64,000 nucleotides of DNA, from contig DYGX01000015.1 of assembly GCA_020724465.1 (NCBI GenBank), positions 1 through 64,000 on the forward strand, read 5' to 3'. The DNA is from Thermoflexus sp. GTDB lineage: Bacteria; Chloroflexota; Anaerolineae; Aggregatilineales; Aggregatilineaceae. This document shows positions 1-8,980 of the stretch, in pieces. How positions within the stretch are numbered: the first letter of the stretch is position 1; every line of letters begins with the position of its first letter. The position numbers and the translations under genes are program-made. The notes beneath the pieces are model-generated. The model had not been told where the DNA came from. It did not search any database and saw only the letters and a program-made list of their open reading frames with translations.

Positions 1-342
1 TCGACCGTCTATGGCGGCTCGCCGCTTGATATTGCCTAAAACTTGAAATGCACCCAAGGGGGCGCCACCTATCCCACGCGTTTGCCCCCACATTCGCATG
101 AGCCGGATATCTACAGCGGGCCAAGCAAGCTCGGCCCCTGCGGGTGGCGCAGGCTCTCTATGCCGCCCGATCCCGGCACCGCGCCCGCCGGATCGATACC
201 GCCCCTCATCCCCCGGCCCCCTCAGCCCTCGCACGCGGGGAGAACGGGAGCGCGCAACCCGTGAAAGCCCCTCTCCCCGCGACGCAGTCGCACAGGGAGA
301 GGGGTTTGGGGTGTGGGGGATGATATCCACCAACCCGGCGCC
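1..342. other. Intergenic stretch left of proS, no gene seen
   Basis: No convincing gene is present; the short open frames here are Pro/Arg-rich and lack family resemblance. The left 60 bases are AT-richer and may be the end of an intergenic region of the neighbouring locus. From about 200 onward the strand is extremely C-rich, with several CCCC/GGGG tracts and a long hairpin at 268-304, described separately. The region lies downstream of proS on the minus strand. Confidence 0.5.
268..304 (-). terminator. Long GC-rich hairpin downstream of proS
   Basis: A perfect 10-bp inverted repeat, CCCCTCTCCC (268-277) and GGGAGAGGGG (295-304), encloses a second inverted repeat GCGAC-GCA-GTCGC (279-291). 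On the minus strand it lies about 40 nt after the proS stop and ends in CTTTC, so a classical U-tract is absent. It could act as a transcription or mRNA 3' end, or be a member of a dispersed REP-like intergenic repeat of this genome. Confidence 0.45.
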
Positions 343-2070
343 CTAGACGGCAGCCCGGTCCGGCGCGCGCTCGCGCAGCAGAGCGGCCACCGCGTCCGGC
401 GCAACCACCGAGCGCTCGGCCTCGCCGCGCCGCTTCACTTCGACGCCGCCCCGCTCCAGTGCCTTCTGGCTGACCGTCACCCGCAGCGGCACGCCGATCA
501 GGTCCGCGTCCGCGAACTTGACGCCCGGCGATTCGGCGCGGTCGTCCAGCAGCACGGCGAGCCCGGCAGCGCGCAGCTCATTGTAAAGCCGGGTCGCCAG
601 CGCGCCGATCGTCTCATCCTTGCCCAGCGTGACGAGGTGCACGTCAAACGGCGCGATGCTGGGCGGCCAGATGATGCCCCACTCGTCATGATGCCGCTCG
701 ATGACCGCCGCCATCAACCGCTCCAGCCCGATACCGTAGCTGCCCATGACCACGGGCCGCAGCGCCCCGTCTTCGTCCTGAAAGAGCATGCCCACCGGCT
801 CGCTGTAGCGCGTGCCGAGCTTGAACAGATGCCCAAGCTCAATCGCGCGCCGTACGCGCAGTCGCCCCGCCTCGCACCGTGCGCAGCGCGCCCCATCCGG
901 CGCTTCGGCGATGTCGGTGATGAAGCCCGGCGCCAGGTCGCGCGGGATGTTCAGGCCGCTGACGTGATAGCCTTCCTCGTTGGCCCCGGCCACGAAGTTC
1001 GCCCCCGCCCGCACCGAGCGATCGGCCACCACCGTTACATCGTCCCCCAGGCCAAGCGGGCTGGCATAGCCCGGCACGGCGCCCACCGCGCGGATCTCGT
1101 CGTCGGTGGCCGGGCGCAGCGTCCCGCCGCCGAGCGCGTTGATCAGTTTGACCTCGTTCACCTCCAGGTCGCCGCGAATCAGCGCGAAGACGAACCGATC
1201 GGCCTCGTGCGGGTGCTCGCGCACGAAGAAAACCGCCTTGAGCGTCTGGGTTGTCGGCACGCCGACATACGCGGCGACGTCCTCGATCGTCTTGCAGCCC
1301 GGCGTGGCGATCTTGGTCAGCGGCTGGAGCGCGACACCCGGCGGCGCGTCCAGCGCGAAGGTGGCGACCTCGAGATTCGCCACGTAGCCGCATGCCTCGC
1401 AGGTGACAAACGCGTCTTCCCCGGCGTCGTGCGGCATCAGGAACTCGACACTTCCGCTGCCGCCCATCGCGCCCGAATCGGCCTCGACCGGCACCACATC
1501 CAGCCCGACGCGCTCGAAGATCCGCCGGTAGGCCGCGTGCATTTGCTCGAAGAAGCGGTCGAGGTCGGCTTGGTCGGCGTGCAGCGAGTAGGCGTCCTTC
1601 ATGGTGAACTCGCGCAGGCGCAGCAGGCCCCCGCGCGGGCGCGGCTCGTGGCGGTACTTGGTCTGAATCTGATACACATGCTGCGGAAGCTGCTTGTAGC
1701 TGTCGATCTCGCGCGCGGCCAGCACGGCGAGGACGTCCTCGTGCGTCGGCCCCAGGGCATAGGCGCGCCCGGCGTCGGTGGTGAACTTCTGCAGCACCGC
1801 GCCAAAGGTCTCCCAGCGGCCGGACGCCTGCCAGACTTCCGCCGGCTGCACCACCGGCAACCGTAGCTCCTGACCGCCGAGCGCGTCCATCTCCTCGCGC
1901 AAGATCGCCTCGATGCGCCGCATCACGCGCCAGCCGAGGGGCATCAGCGCGAAGATTCCGGCGGCCACAGGGCGAACCAGCCCGGCGCGCACAGCCAGGC
2001 GGTGGCCCGGCAGTTCGGCGTCTGCCGGCGCGTCGCGCAGAGTGCGGGTGAATAGCTCGCTCAGTCGCAT
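343..2070 (-). CDS. proS: Prolyl-tRNA synthetase (bacterial type, with editing insertion)
   Basis: Class II aminoacyl-tRNA synthetase of 575 residues that charges tRNA-Pro in the cytoplasm. Motif 2 appears as RHEPRPRGGLLRLREF followed by TMKDAYSLH (about residues 135-160). A YbaK-like cis-editing insertion, which removes mischarged Ala, spans about 215-395 and includes VNEVKLINAL. Motif 3 is GIGLERLMAA near 447, and the C-terminal anticodon-binding domain covers about 470-570. The ATG at 2070 is chosen because GGAGG lies 7 nt upstream; an in-frame ATG at 2142 would add 24 low-quality residues. It is the last gene of the minus-strand run but has its own promoter and a 240-nt leader containing a terminator hairpin. 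Confidence 0.97.
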   Translation of the reverse strand: MRLSELFTRTLRDAPADAELPGHRLAVRAGLVRPVAAGIFALMPLGWRVMRRIEAILREEMDALGGQELRLPVVQPAEVWQASGRWETFGAVLQKFTTDAGRAYALGPTHEDVLAVLAAREIDSYKQLPQHVYQIQTKYRHEPRPRGGLLRLREFTMKDAYSLHADQADLDRFFEQMHAAYRRIFERVGLDVVPVEADSGAMGGSGSVEFLMPHDAGEDAFVTCEACGYVANLEVATFALDAPPGVALQPLTKIATPGCKTIEDVAAYVGVPTTQTLKAVFFVREHPHEADRFVFALIRGDLEVNEVKLINALGGGTLRPATDDEIRAVGAVPGYASPLGLGDDVTVVADRSVRAGANFVAGANEEGYHVSGLNIPRDLAPGFITDIAEAPDGARCARCEAGRLRVRRAIELGHLFKLGTRYSEPVGMLFQDEDGALRPVVMGSYGIGLERLMAAVIERHHDEWGIIWPPSIAPFDVHLVTLGKDETIGALATRLYNELRAAGLAVLLDDRAESPGVKFADADLIGVPLRVTVSQKALERGGVEVKRRGEAERSVVAPDAVAALLRERAPDRAAV

Positions 2071-2153
2071 ACAGTCCTCCTTGCGAGTGGGCGGCTGCGC
2101 GGCGGCGCCGCTGAGCGTGGCAGGCGACGCGCCGCACGCCACCTGCCAGAGAC

Positions 2154-2189
2154 AAAAAACCGGCGTTGGGGGAAGTGTCCGAACGCCGG
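2154..2189 (-). terminator. proS: Intrinsic terminator inside the proS leader (attenuator candidate)
   Basis: On the minus strand CCGGCGTT (2189-2182) pairs with AACGCCGG (2167-2160), followed by six T residues (2159-2154). It lies between the proS promoter and the proS start. A competing pairing of CCGGAACG (2206-2199) with CGTTCGG (2185-2179) uses the same 5' arm, so the two helices exclude each other as in an attenuator. Terminating read-through from the preceding giant gene is an alternative role. Confidence 0.7.
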
Positions 2190-2229
2190 CGCGAAACCCG
2201 TTCCGGTGCTGCAGGCCCGGACCCAGGCG

Positions 2230-2307
2230 TCAGCTCACAGACGCTCCCCGCAGGGTGGCGCTGCTATGGACGCGGCTAGGTGTGGGGACCTGCAGAATCG
2301 TCATCAT
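2230..2307 (-). CDS. Possible proS leader peptide, near-leaderless
   Basis: A 25-codon frame begins with ATGATG at 2307, right at the predicted transcription start, and ends in TGA 41 nt before the terminator hairpin. It contains Pro codons in a Val-Pro-Thr-Pro stretch, but no run of Pro codons. It would fit translation-coupled attenuation of proS, yet it has no Shine-Dalgarno and may be fortuitous. Confidence 0.2.
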   Translation of the reverse strand: MMTILQVPTPSRVHSSATLRGASVS

Positions 2308-2314
2308 GGCTTTC

Positions 2315-2343
2315 ATGCTACGCAAAAAGCATGTCGCTGTCAA
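2315..2343 (-). promoter_or_regulatory. proS leader promoter, TTGACA-N17-TAGCAT
   Basis: Read on the minus strand, a perfect TTGACA -35 box (2343-2338) is followed by a 17-nt spacer and TAGCAT (2320-2315). The -35 box begins 10 nt after the stop codon of the upstream giant gene. Transcription would start near 2308, giving a leader of about 238 nt before the proS ATG. Confidence 0.75.
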
Positions 2344-2352
2344 CTACGTCTT

Positions 2353-5300
2353 TCACCCGGCGGCTTCTTCGGTCGCGGCGGGTGACGAACTCTCCGGCGC
2401 CGGCTCGACCGGCAGCACGACGCGGAATCCCACCGTCGCGTAGCCCTCGCGCGGACTGCGCGACGCCCGCGCGGTAGTGCGCATTAGCGCCGGCGGGTCA
2501 TTCCACGATCCGCCCCGCACCACCCGCAACGTGCCGGACGGCGGCCCCGGCGGATCCTGCGCGCCGTCTTCCAGCGCGCTGTAGTAGGTGTCGTCCGCCC
2601 AATCGGCGGTCCATTCCCAGACGTTGCCGGCCATGTCCAGCGCCCCGACCCACGACGCTCCCGCCCGGCGACTGGCGTCACCCGCCGGCTGCAGGCGCCC
2701 GCAGTCGATCAGATTCGCCAGGCCGCAGCCCGGCTCTTCCTCGCCCCAAGGATAGAGCACGCCCGACGGCCCGCGCGCCGCGTATTCCCACTGGGCTTCG
2801 GTCGGCAGCGCGCCGCCCACCCACTCCGCATAGGCCTGCGCGCCGCTCCACGGGACATACACCACCGGCGCATCGGCGTACTGCGGATCGTCGAAATACA
2901 GCCGGTTGGACGGAGCCGGGCACGCCTCCGCCTGGACACAGGCCGCGTACTGCGCGTTGGTCACTTCGGTCTGGCCGATCCAGAACGCGCTCAGGCAGAT
3001 CTCGGTTGTAGCGTCCGTCTCGCCCATCGGGAAGCAGCCTCCCGGCACATACACCGCCGGAACGCCGTTCACCGTCAGGCTGATCGGCAGCCAGTCCTCG
3101 TTGCGGACCGCGTCGAACTCTGGCACCGCGCCGAGCGCGTCGTCATCGGCGGACTCGCCCTGCGGGATCACGACCGGCTCGCCCTCTTCGAGCGCGTCGC
3201 CCTCAGCGGGCGGCGCCTCACGCGCTTCTGCCGGGCCGCTGCCGACCTCACGCGCCGGGAAGACGACCACGCGCGGCTGGCCCTGCTCGGCGTCGACCAC
3301 ATACAGGTTGCCCGCCACATCAAACGCCAGCCCGGCCGGCGAGCGCACTTCCAGCACGCCCGCTTCCAGGTCTTTAGGCAGGTTGAAGGACAGCGCCGGG
3401 ACGCCCTCGGTCGTGTAGGCGACGACGCGGTGCTTGTCGTCCATGTCGGTGACATAGACCAGCGTGCCGGCGGGGTTGATCGCCAGATAGGGCCGGTTGT
3501 ACGACTGGCGGTTGGCAAACCACATGTTGACATCCCACACGCGCAGCGGCAGCCCGTCGATATCGAAGACGTGCACGCGCTTGTTCCAGGTGTCTGCCAC
3601 GTACAGATCGCCGGTGATGGGGTGGAACGCCATTCCCACCGGCTCGTCGAGCTGGCCCAGCCCGGCCCCAGCCCCGCCGATGTCGCGCACGAACTCGCCC
3701 TCAGGCGTGTAGACGCGCACCCGCTTGTTGCCCGTATCCGCGACATACACCAGCCCGTTCGGGCCAATCGCCACGTCGCGCGGGCCCCAGAACGCGTCCG
3801 GCGACGCATCCTGCGAGACAATCCCCTCGTGGCCCCACATACGCAGAAACTCGCCTTCGGGGCTGAAAACCTGGATACGGTGGTTCCACGTGTCGGCCAC
3901 GTAGATCTCGCCGTCCGGCCCCAGCGCGATCCCCCAGGGCTGACGCAGCGTGCCGGGTTCGTTCGAGCCGCCGGGCTGCGCCCCGATCGTCTGGATCACC
4001 GATCCGTCCGGTGCCAGGATCACAACCCGGTTGCGCTCGGTGTCAGCGATGTACATGCGCCCCTCGGCGTCCAGCACGATATCGCGCGGGCCCATCAGGT
4101 CTGCGAACTGGCCCAAGATCGCCTGCGCAGGCACGGCGCGGAACACCCGATCTTCGGGATATTCTGGCTCGCGGATGTCAACCCGGCTGGAGCCAATACC
4201 TGCGTCCCACACCCGCGCTGCGATCTGCTTGTCCACAAAGACGTACATCCGGTCCGAGACTGGCCAGTTGTTCACGGCGAAACGCTTATCGCCCCGGCAT
4301 TCGTTCACCACCGCGGCCAGGCAACTGCTCCGGTAACGCGCCTGTTCCTCGGGTGTCTCGCCCCAATTGGCTTCGGCCTCGCAGCGTGGCTGGCGGTTCT
4401 CGATGCACATCGCCTGCGCATAAGCGCTGTAATCGCGCCGCCACCAGATATCGAACAGGCCCGCGCGATAGTAGCGAGCAGCCACGTTGTCGGCGGACAG
4501 GCTGAAGACGTTGGCGACACGGTCGTAGGTCAGGTTGAAGTATTCCTGCATCGGCCACCACAGGCGGATGTAGTTGAACTCGTAGTAGCCATCGCCCAGG
4601 ATGCGGCGCACATCCCCCGCCTTCTTGCCACCGACGACCACCACGCGCGCACCGTCCAATACGGCCGGGTCCACGCTGCCCGCCTCGCCGCGCAGGTAGC
4701 CATAGTTGCCGTAATGGCGGAAATACCAGGTGTAGGGCCACGAGGACTCGTCGTCGAAGACGATGCGCATGTTGTAGCCCTCGTTCGTGATCGCGGCGAT
4801 GCGGTCGATCTCGTGCAGCACGGTCTTGATCGCCGGCCCGGCGTGCGCGTAGACAAGATACTCCGTGGCGTAGTCGTAGTTGATGTAGCTCGCCATGACC
4901 GCCGTCCGCGCGGTCAGCACGGCCAGCAGCACGAAGCTCACCACCCCAACGGCGCGCGCCAGTTGCCCTCGCCCGACGCGCCGCCCGAAGCGCCCGATCA
5001 CGTACAGCGCGCCCAGGAAGATCAGCAGCGCCGCCAGCCACGTGCCGGTAGCGGCCAGTTCGTCGGGGCGCCGCCCGACAAACGGCGCATCCTTGCCCCA
5101 CAGCCGCAGCACCACATGCGCCAGCGCCACTAGACCGACCGGGATCGCGACCAGAAGAGCCAGCCCGCCGCCCTCGCGCAGCGCCGCCGGGCGCAGCCCG
5201 CTCGCGATCCGGCCAAACCACCAGCCCGCCGCCAGGATCAGCGGGACAGTCAGATGGGTGGTCAGCCAGGGCATCTTCTCGCCGGCGATTGACAGCGCCA

Positions 5301-7602
5301 GCAGAATCATGATCCCCCAATAGCCGACCATGCCCAGGAACGGGAGCGCCCCGATCCACTCGGGATCGTCGCGGCGGTGGCGCGCCTCTTCGCCCGCGTC
5401 GTAGGGGCGCACCAGACGGCCCGGAAAGCCGCTGTAGCGCACGACGCTGGGCGTCTCATATGCCGCAGGCGGGCCGTCCTCAGGCTGCGGAGTGCGGTCC
5501 GGCGCCTGTGTCGCATCCGCGATCGCGGTGCGCTCCGCCTCGGCGCCGGCGAGCGCTTCATCCGGCGCGTTCAGGCTCGCCTCGTCTTCCGCAGCCCACG
5601 CAGCCTCGCGCTCGGCCAGCCGACGGTCGCGCCGCCAGCGCCAGAAGAGCGCGATCCCGCTCACCCCGGCGCCCAGCGCGCCGATCACGGGCAGATATTC
5701 GTAGACGGGAAGCTGCGTCAGCACGTAGTAATATTGGGGCTGGCTGCCGCGCCGGACTTCCTGCTGCTCCAGCCAGTAGCCCAGCGAGCCAATCGCGCCG
5801 GTGACCAGCCCGTTCTGGTTGCTGAACACCGTGGTAAAGAAGAAGGCGAAAACGCCGCCGAAGATCGCCGCCGCGGGCAGCCAGCGCCGCCAGTTCCACG
5901 CCATCCCCACCGCTACCGCAGCGGCCAGGAAGGGGATCACGGTCATGAAGGCGGCGCGCACCGTCTCGCTGCCTTCCTGCGTCTGCGTGTTGTAGTTCTC
6001 CAGGTTATACCCGGCCCAATACAGCGGGAAGGCCGTCAGCCAGGGCAGGATCAATGTTCCGATCACGATCAGCACATCGAACACCGGCTGGCGGTTGAGG
6101 AAATCCCACAGCCCGGTGAAGAAGCGCGTCACCAGCACGACGATCACCAGGACTGCCGCCGCGCCCCAGGCGACCCACAGCGGCAGGTTGTTGTACGCCC
6201 CGTCCTGATGCTCCGCGCTGGCGGTCGGATCGGCGGCGAAAGGCTGCGCGGTCGTCTCGGAGACGAAGCTGCGCCGCTCGAATATGACCAGCACGCCCGC
6301 CACCAGAACCGCGATGAACAGCAGCAGCAGCAATTCGCGCCAGGGCAGCGGCAGCGTGCCGGGGAACGCAAACACGGCGGATAGAAACACCACGAACAGC
6401 ACCAGCAGCGCGGGCAGCATGATCCAGGTCAGCAGACGCACGAAGTTCGACGCGTCAAAGCCGGTGGACACGGCGTACTCTTTGGTCGCGTTCACGCCAT
6501 GCGTCTGATCGTATTCGCTCAAGACGGTGGTCTGCGTCCAGATCGTGTCCGGCTTGATGACGTCAATGGTCACGATCACAACCAACGCCAGCAGCCCGCC
6601 CACGATCGCCCCGGCGACGACCAGCAACAGCGCAGACTGCCCGTGCGCCAGCCCCTGCATGATCGCGCTCGCCACGCCGCCCTGGCGCCCCAGCGCGCGC
6701 CGGATCAACCCGGACGCGGCCAGCGGCACCCACACCGCCACAAACAGCATCGCCTGGAGCGGCAGGGCCGACGGAAACGACCGGACCGGAGACAGAATAA
6801 GCCGCAGCAACGCGCCCAACGTCAGCGCGCCCAGGCCCACCAGCGCCGCTAGGATCAGATGGCCGAGCACAAGCTGCAGCGCCGGCGGATGCCAGGCGGC
6901 GTGATCGTGCGGGCGGCGTTGAATCCCGATGTCCTGCACGATGCGCATCAGCCAGTACAGCGTCAGGAAGCTGCCGAAAAGCGCGATGTAGATGAACGCG
7001 ACCTCTTTCGACGCCAGCATCCCGATCAGCCCTGCCGCCATCACCAGAATCCAGCCGGGGCGCCGCTCCGGGCGACCGTCGATGTACTGCACGATGCCAT
7101 AGAGCAGCACCAGCGCGAAGAAGATCGTCGGGATGTCATGGCGGATGTAGCGGCTGTAGTACAGAAGCTGGGGCGAGATGAGCAGCATGAGCGAGGCAGC
7201 CAGCGCCCCCAGGCGTCCCAGCCAGCGCCGGAACAGCACCGGGAACATGACGATCAACACACCGAGAAAGGCCGGATACAGGCGCGCCGTGAAGTCGTTG
7301 TCGCCAAACAAGAAGTACGACAGGGCGGTCATGTGAAACAGCAGCGGACCGTGCATCAGCGGGGTGTGCTGGAACTCGCCGAACTGGTACAGCCGCCACG
7401 AGTAATAGGTGTGCAGGCTTTCATCGTGGCTCATGACGCGCGTGCCAAGATCGACGAAGCGCGTCACCAGCGCCAGCAGCAGGATCGCGCCGTAGGCAAT
7501 CGCTTCCCAGTTGAGCGCGTACGCCCGGGTCAGCAGGTGGTTCGCAGCCGCTTCGCGCGTGGGAACCTCGGGGACGGAATAGGTCTCTTCGCGTGTCGCC
7601 AT
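2353..7602 (-). CDS. Giant membrane protein: TIGR03663-type GT-C module + NHL propeller + FGE-like domain
   Basis: Protein of 1749 residues from the ATG at 7602 (an in-frame start at 7653 would overlap no useful signal). Residues about 30-950 form a polytopic membrane region with an early SHDESLHTYYS motif typical of GT-C glycosyltransferases, and the overall look of TIGR03663 proteins, partners of the YYY family. About 1165-1450 hold NHL repeats (for example MYIADTERNRVVIL, IYVADTWNHRIQVF), a beta-propeller likely outside the cell. About 1505-1740 resemble the formylglycine-generating-enzyme/SUMF1 fold (PTEAQWEYAARG, NVWEWTADW, RGGSW, GFRV). The FGE Cys-x4-Cys catalytic pair after GGSW is replaced by NDPPALMRTT, so FGE oxidase activity is unlikely. 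Substrate and reaction are unknown. Confidence 0.85.
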   Translation of the reverse strand: MATREETYSVPEVPTREAAANHLLTRAYALNWEAIAYGAILLLALVTRFVDLGTRVMSHDESLHTYYSWRLYQFGEFQHTPLMHGPLLFHMTALSYFLFGDNDFTARLYPAFLGVLIVMFPVLFRRWLGRLGALAASLMLLISPQLLYYSRYIRHDIPTIFFALVLLYGIVQYIDGRPERRPGWILVMAAGLIGMLASKEVAFIYIALFGSFLTLYWLMRIVQDIGIQRRPHDHAAWHPPALQLVLGHLILAALVGLGALTLGALLRLILSPVRSFPSALPLQAMLFVAVWVPLAASGLIRRALGRQGGVASAIMQGLAHGQSALLLVVAGAIVGGLLALVVIVTIDVIKPDTIWTQTTVLSEYDQTHGVNATKEYAVSTGFDASNFVRLLTWIMLPALLVLFVVFLSAVFAFPGTLPLPWRELLLLLFIAVLVAGVLVIFERRSFVSETTAQPFAADPTASAEHQDGAYNNLPLWVAWGAAAVLVIVVLVTRFFTGLWDFLNRQPVFDVLIVIGTLILPWLTAFPLYWAGYNLENYNTQTQEGSETVRAAFMTVIPFLAAAVAVGMAWNWRRWLPAAAIFGGVFAFFFTTVFSNQNGLVTGAIGSLGYWLEQQEVRRGSQPQYYYVLTQLPVYEYLPVIGALGAGVSGIALFWRWRRDRRLAEREAAWAAEDEASLNAPDEALAGAEAERTAIADATQAPDRTPQPEDGPPAAYETPSVVRYSGFPGRLVRPYDAGEEARHRRDDPEWIGALPFLGMVGYWGIMILLALSIAGEKMPWLTTHLTVPLILAAGWWFGRIASGLRPAALREGGGLALLVAIPVGLVALAHVVLRLWGKDAPFVGRRPDELAATGTWLAALLIFLGALYVIGRFGRRVGRGQLARAVGVVSFVLLAVLTARTAVMASYINYDYATEYLVYAHAGPAIKTVLHEIDRIAAITNEGYNMRIVFDDESSWPYTWYFRHYGNYGYLRGEAGSVDPAVLDGARVVVVGGKKAGDVRRILGDGYYEFNYIRLWWPMQEYFNLTYDRVANVFSLSADNVAARYYRAGLFDIWWRRDYSAYAQAMCIENRQPRCEAEANWGETPEEQARYRSSCLAAVVNECRGDKRFAVNNWPVSDRMYVFVDKQIAARVWDAGIGSSRVDIREPEYPEDRVFRAVPAQAILGQFADLMGPRDIVLDAEGRMYIADTERNRVVILAPDGSVIQTIGAQPGGSNEPGTLRQPWGIALGPDGEIYVADTWNHRIQVFSPEGEFLRMWGHEGIVSQDASPDAFWGPRDVAIGPNGLVYVADTGNKRVRVYTPEGEFVRDIGGAGAGLGQLDEPVGMAFHPITGDLYVADTWNKRVHVFDIDGLPLRVWDVNMWFANRQSYNRPYLAINPAGTLVYVTDMDDKHRVVAYTTEGVPALSFNLPKDLEAGVLEVRSPAGLAFDVAGNLYVVDAEQGQPRVVVFPAREVGSGPAEAREAPPAEGDALEEGEPVVIPQGESADDDALGAVPEFDAVRNEDWLPISLTVNGVPAVYVPGGCFPMGETDATTEICLSAFWIGQTEVTNAQYAACVQAEACPAPSNRLYFDDPQYADAPVVYVPWSGAQAYAEWVGGALPTEAQWEYAARGPSGVLYPWGEEEPGCGLANLIDCGRLQPAGDASRRAGASWVGALDMAGNVWEWTADWADDTYYSALEDGAQDPPGPPSGTLRVVRGGSWNDPPALMRTTARASRSPREGYATVGFRVVLPVEPAPESSSPAATEEAAG

Positions 7603-7699
7603 AGAGTCTACTTCTCGCTCACAGCGCGCCCGTCCAGACACGGCAGCCCGCACCGGACGGTCGTTATCAGTTCACATGGCGTGCGTCTCGCGGCACCGC

Positions 7700-8284
7700 T
7701 TACCAGCCAGCCGCGTCGGTGGGCGCGTCCGGCACCAGCGTCGAGGCAGGCATGGGAACCGGGCTGGCCCCCACCGCCGGAACCAGCGCGACCGTTGCCT
7801 GCGGCAGCGCCCGTGCCACACTCCCGCCAGCGCTTGCCAGCGCCTCGTCGGTACTGCCTGGTGTCGGCGACGCGGTGCCACGCACCAGGTTCGATCCGGG
7901 TTCGAACGGCGCCGCCTCGGCGCGCATCCCGCTCTGCGCCAGCAGCGGCAGCGCCAGCGCGATCATCAACAGCGCGGCGAGCGCCATGCCCAGGCCCGGC
8001 ACCCACGACGAACGGCGCGGGCCGGCGGGCCGCGAGGACGTCTGGATATCTGCCCACACGCCCGCCCACACGCGCGCCATCTGGCCGGGTTGGGGCTGGC
8101 CGATGCAGGGCATCTCGCGCCGCAGATCGGCGGCGATCCGCTCTTCGCGGGCCAGCGCCTCGCGGCAGCGGGCGCACGCGCGCACGTGGTTCACCACCTG
8201 GGCGCGCTGCGCCGGGCCAAGCTGCCCCTGGACGTAGCGGGAGATCAAATGCGTGATGTGGCGGTGAAACATGGTCGCCCCCAT
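7700..8284 (-). CDS. Zinc-finger anti-sigma factor, single-pass membrane protein
   Basis: A 194-residue partner of the adjacent ECF sigma factor. The N-terminal domain carries the ZAS motif H-x3-C-x2-C (His33, Cys37, Cys40 in NHVRACARCREAL). One membrane segment lies near residues 105-128 (ALAALLMIALALPLL), followed by an extracytoplasmic Ser/Ala/Pro-rich tail of about 65 residues with no recognised domain. The ATG at 8284 overlaps the sigma stop as TGATG, suggesting translational coupling; a second ATG at 8272 with GGGGG upstream is also plausible. It would hold the sigma factor inactive until an envelope signal arrives. Confidence 0.85.
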   Translation of the reverse strand: MGATMFHRHITHLISRYVQGQLGPAQRAQVVNHVRACARCREALAREERIAADLRREMPCIGQPQPGQMARVWAGVWADIQTSSRPAGPRRSSWVPGLGMALAALLMIALALPLLAQSGMRAEAAPFEPGSNLVRGTASPTPGSTDEALASAGGSVARALPQATVALVPAVGASPVPMPASTLVPDAPTDAAGW

Positions 8285-8919
8285 CAAATGCTCCACAGCT
8301 CTTCCAGCGCGGCCTGATCGGCGGCGCTCATCGCTTTGCGAAGCTGTTCGTGCGCCAGCCGGACCCGGCTTTCGGCGGTTTTCTGCGGACACCCCATGAT
8401 CTCGGCCATCTCGCGGTACGTCAACCCCTGGCCGTAGCGCAGCGCCACCGCCTCGCGCAGCCGGGGCGAGAGCGTGTGCAGCGCCTGGGCCAGCGACGCG
8501 CGCAGCTCCTGCCACGCCGCGCGCACCTCCGGCGACTCGGCCGCCGGAGTCGGCGGCTCGACGCCAAGCGACAGCAGGTGGCCAAGCGTGATCGTCGGCA
8601 GCCACTTGCGCCGGCGGGCGTTGCGGCACCGGCTGATGGTGATGGTGTACAGCCAGGTGCGGAACGCGCCGCGCGCCGGATCGTAGCGGTTCAGATTGCG
8701 AAAGGCGTAGACCAGCGACTCCTGCAGCACGTCTTCGGCGTCCTGTTCCACCAGCAAGACGCTGTACGCCAGCCGGTAGAGTGCCGGCGCGTAGCGCTCA
8801 TACAGCGTCGCGAACGCGCTCTGGTCGCCCGCCTGGCAGCGCGCGATCAGCTCGGGCAAATCCGGGTCGTTGGCGATGCGCTCGGCGGGCGCCTGAGATC
8901 GTGGCTCGATCTTGGTCAT
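8284..8919 (-). CDS. ECF-type RNA polymerase sigma factor
   Basis: 211-residue sigma-70 family protein with only regions 2 and 4. Region 2 is visible as AFATLYERYAPALYRLAYSVL, with QDAEDVLQESLVYAF around residues 60-75 (core binding and -10 recognition). Region 4 is LSPRLREAVALRYGQGLTYREMAEIMGCPQKTAESRVRLAHEQL, a helix-turn-helix for -35 recognition. It sits inside the run of giant membrane protein genes, directly upstream of its anti-sigma partner, so it probably controls this surface-glycan locus or an envelope response. No ECF promoter could be assigned by eye. Confidence 0.92.
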   Translation of the reverse strand: MTKIEPRSQAPAERIANDPDLPELIARCQAGDQSAFATLYERYAPALYRLAYSVLLVEQDAEDVLQESLVYAFRNLNRYDPARGAFRTWLYTITISRCRNARRRKWLPTITLGHLLSLGVEPPTPAAESPEVRAAWQELRASLAQALHTLSPRLREAVALRYGQGLTYREMAEIMGCPQKTAESRVRLAHEQLRKAMSAADQAALEELWSI

Positions 8920-8980
8920 AGTCTCTTTACACCCCGCCCCCCATAATTCCTCATGAAATCGCGTCCTGGTTCTTCTCGCG

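Noticed and set aside
1-60. 3' end of a gene at the left window edge
   Set aside because: No frame shows family similarity and a coding continuation is not evident.
2182-2300. Canonical T-box riboswitch in the proS leader
   Set aside because: No UGGN-ACC antiterminator bulge, no clear Stem I specifier loop and AG bulge; only a general attenuator layout is supported.
2353-3090. Active sulfatase-modifying FGE domain
   Set aside because: The C-x4-C catalytic pair after the GGSW block is missing and no sulfatase gene is nearby.
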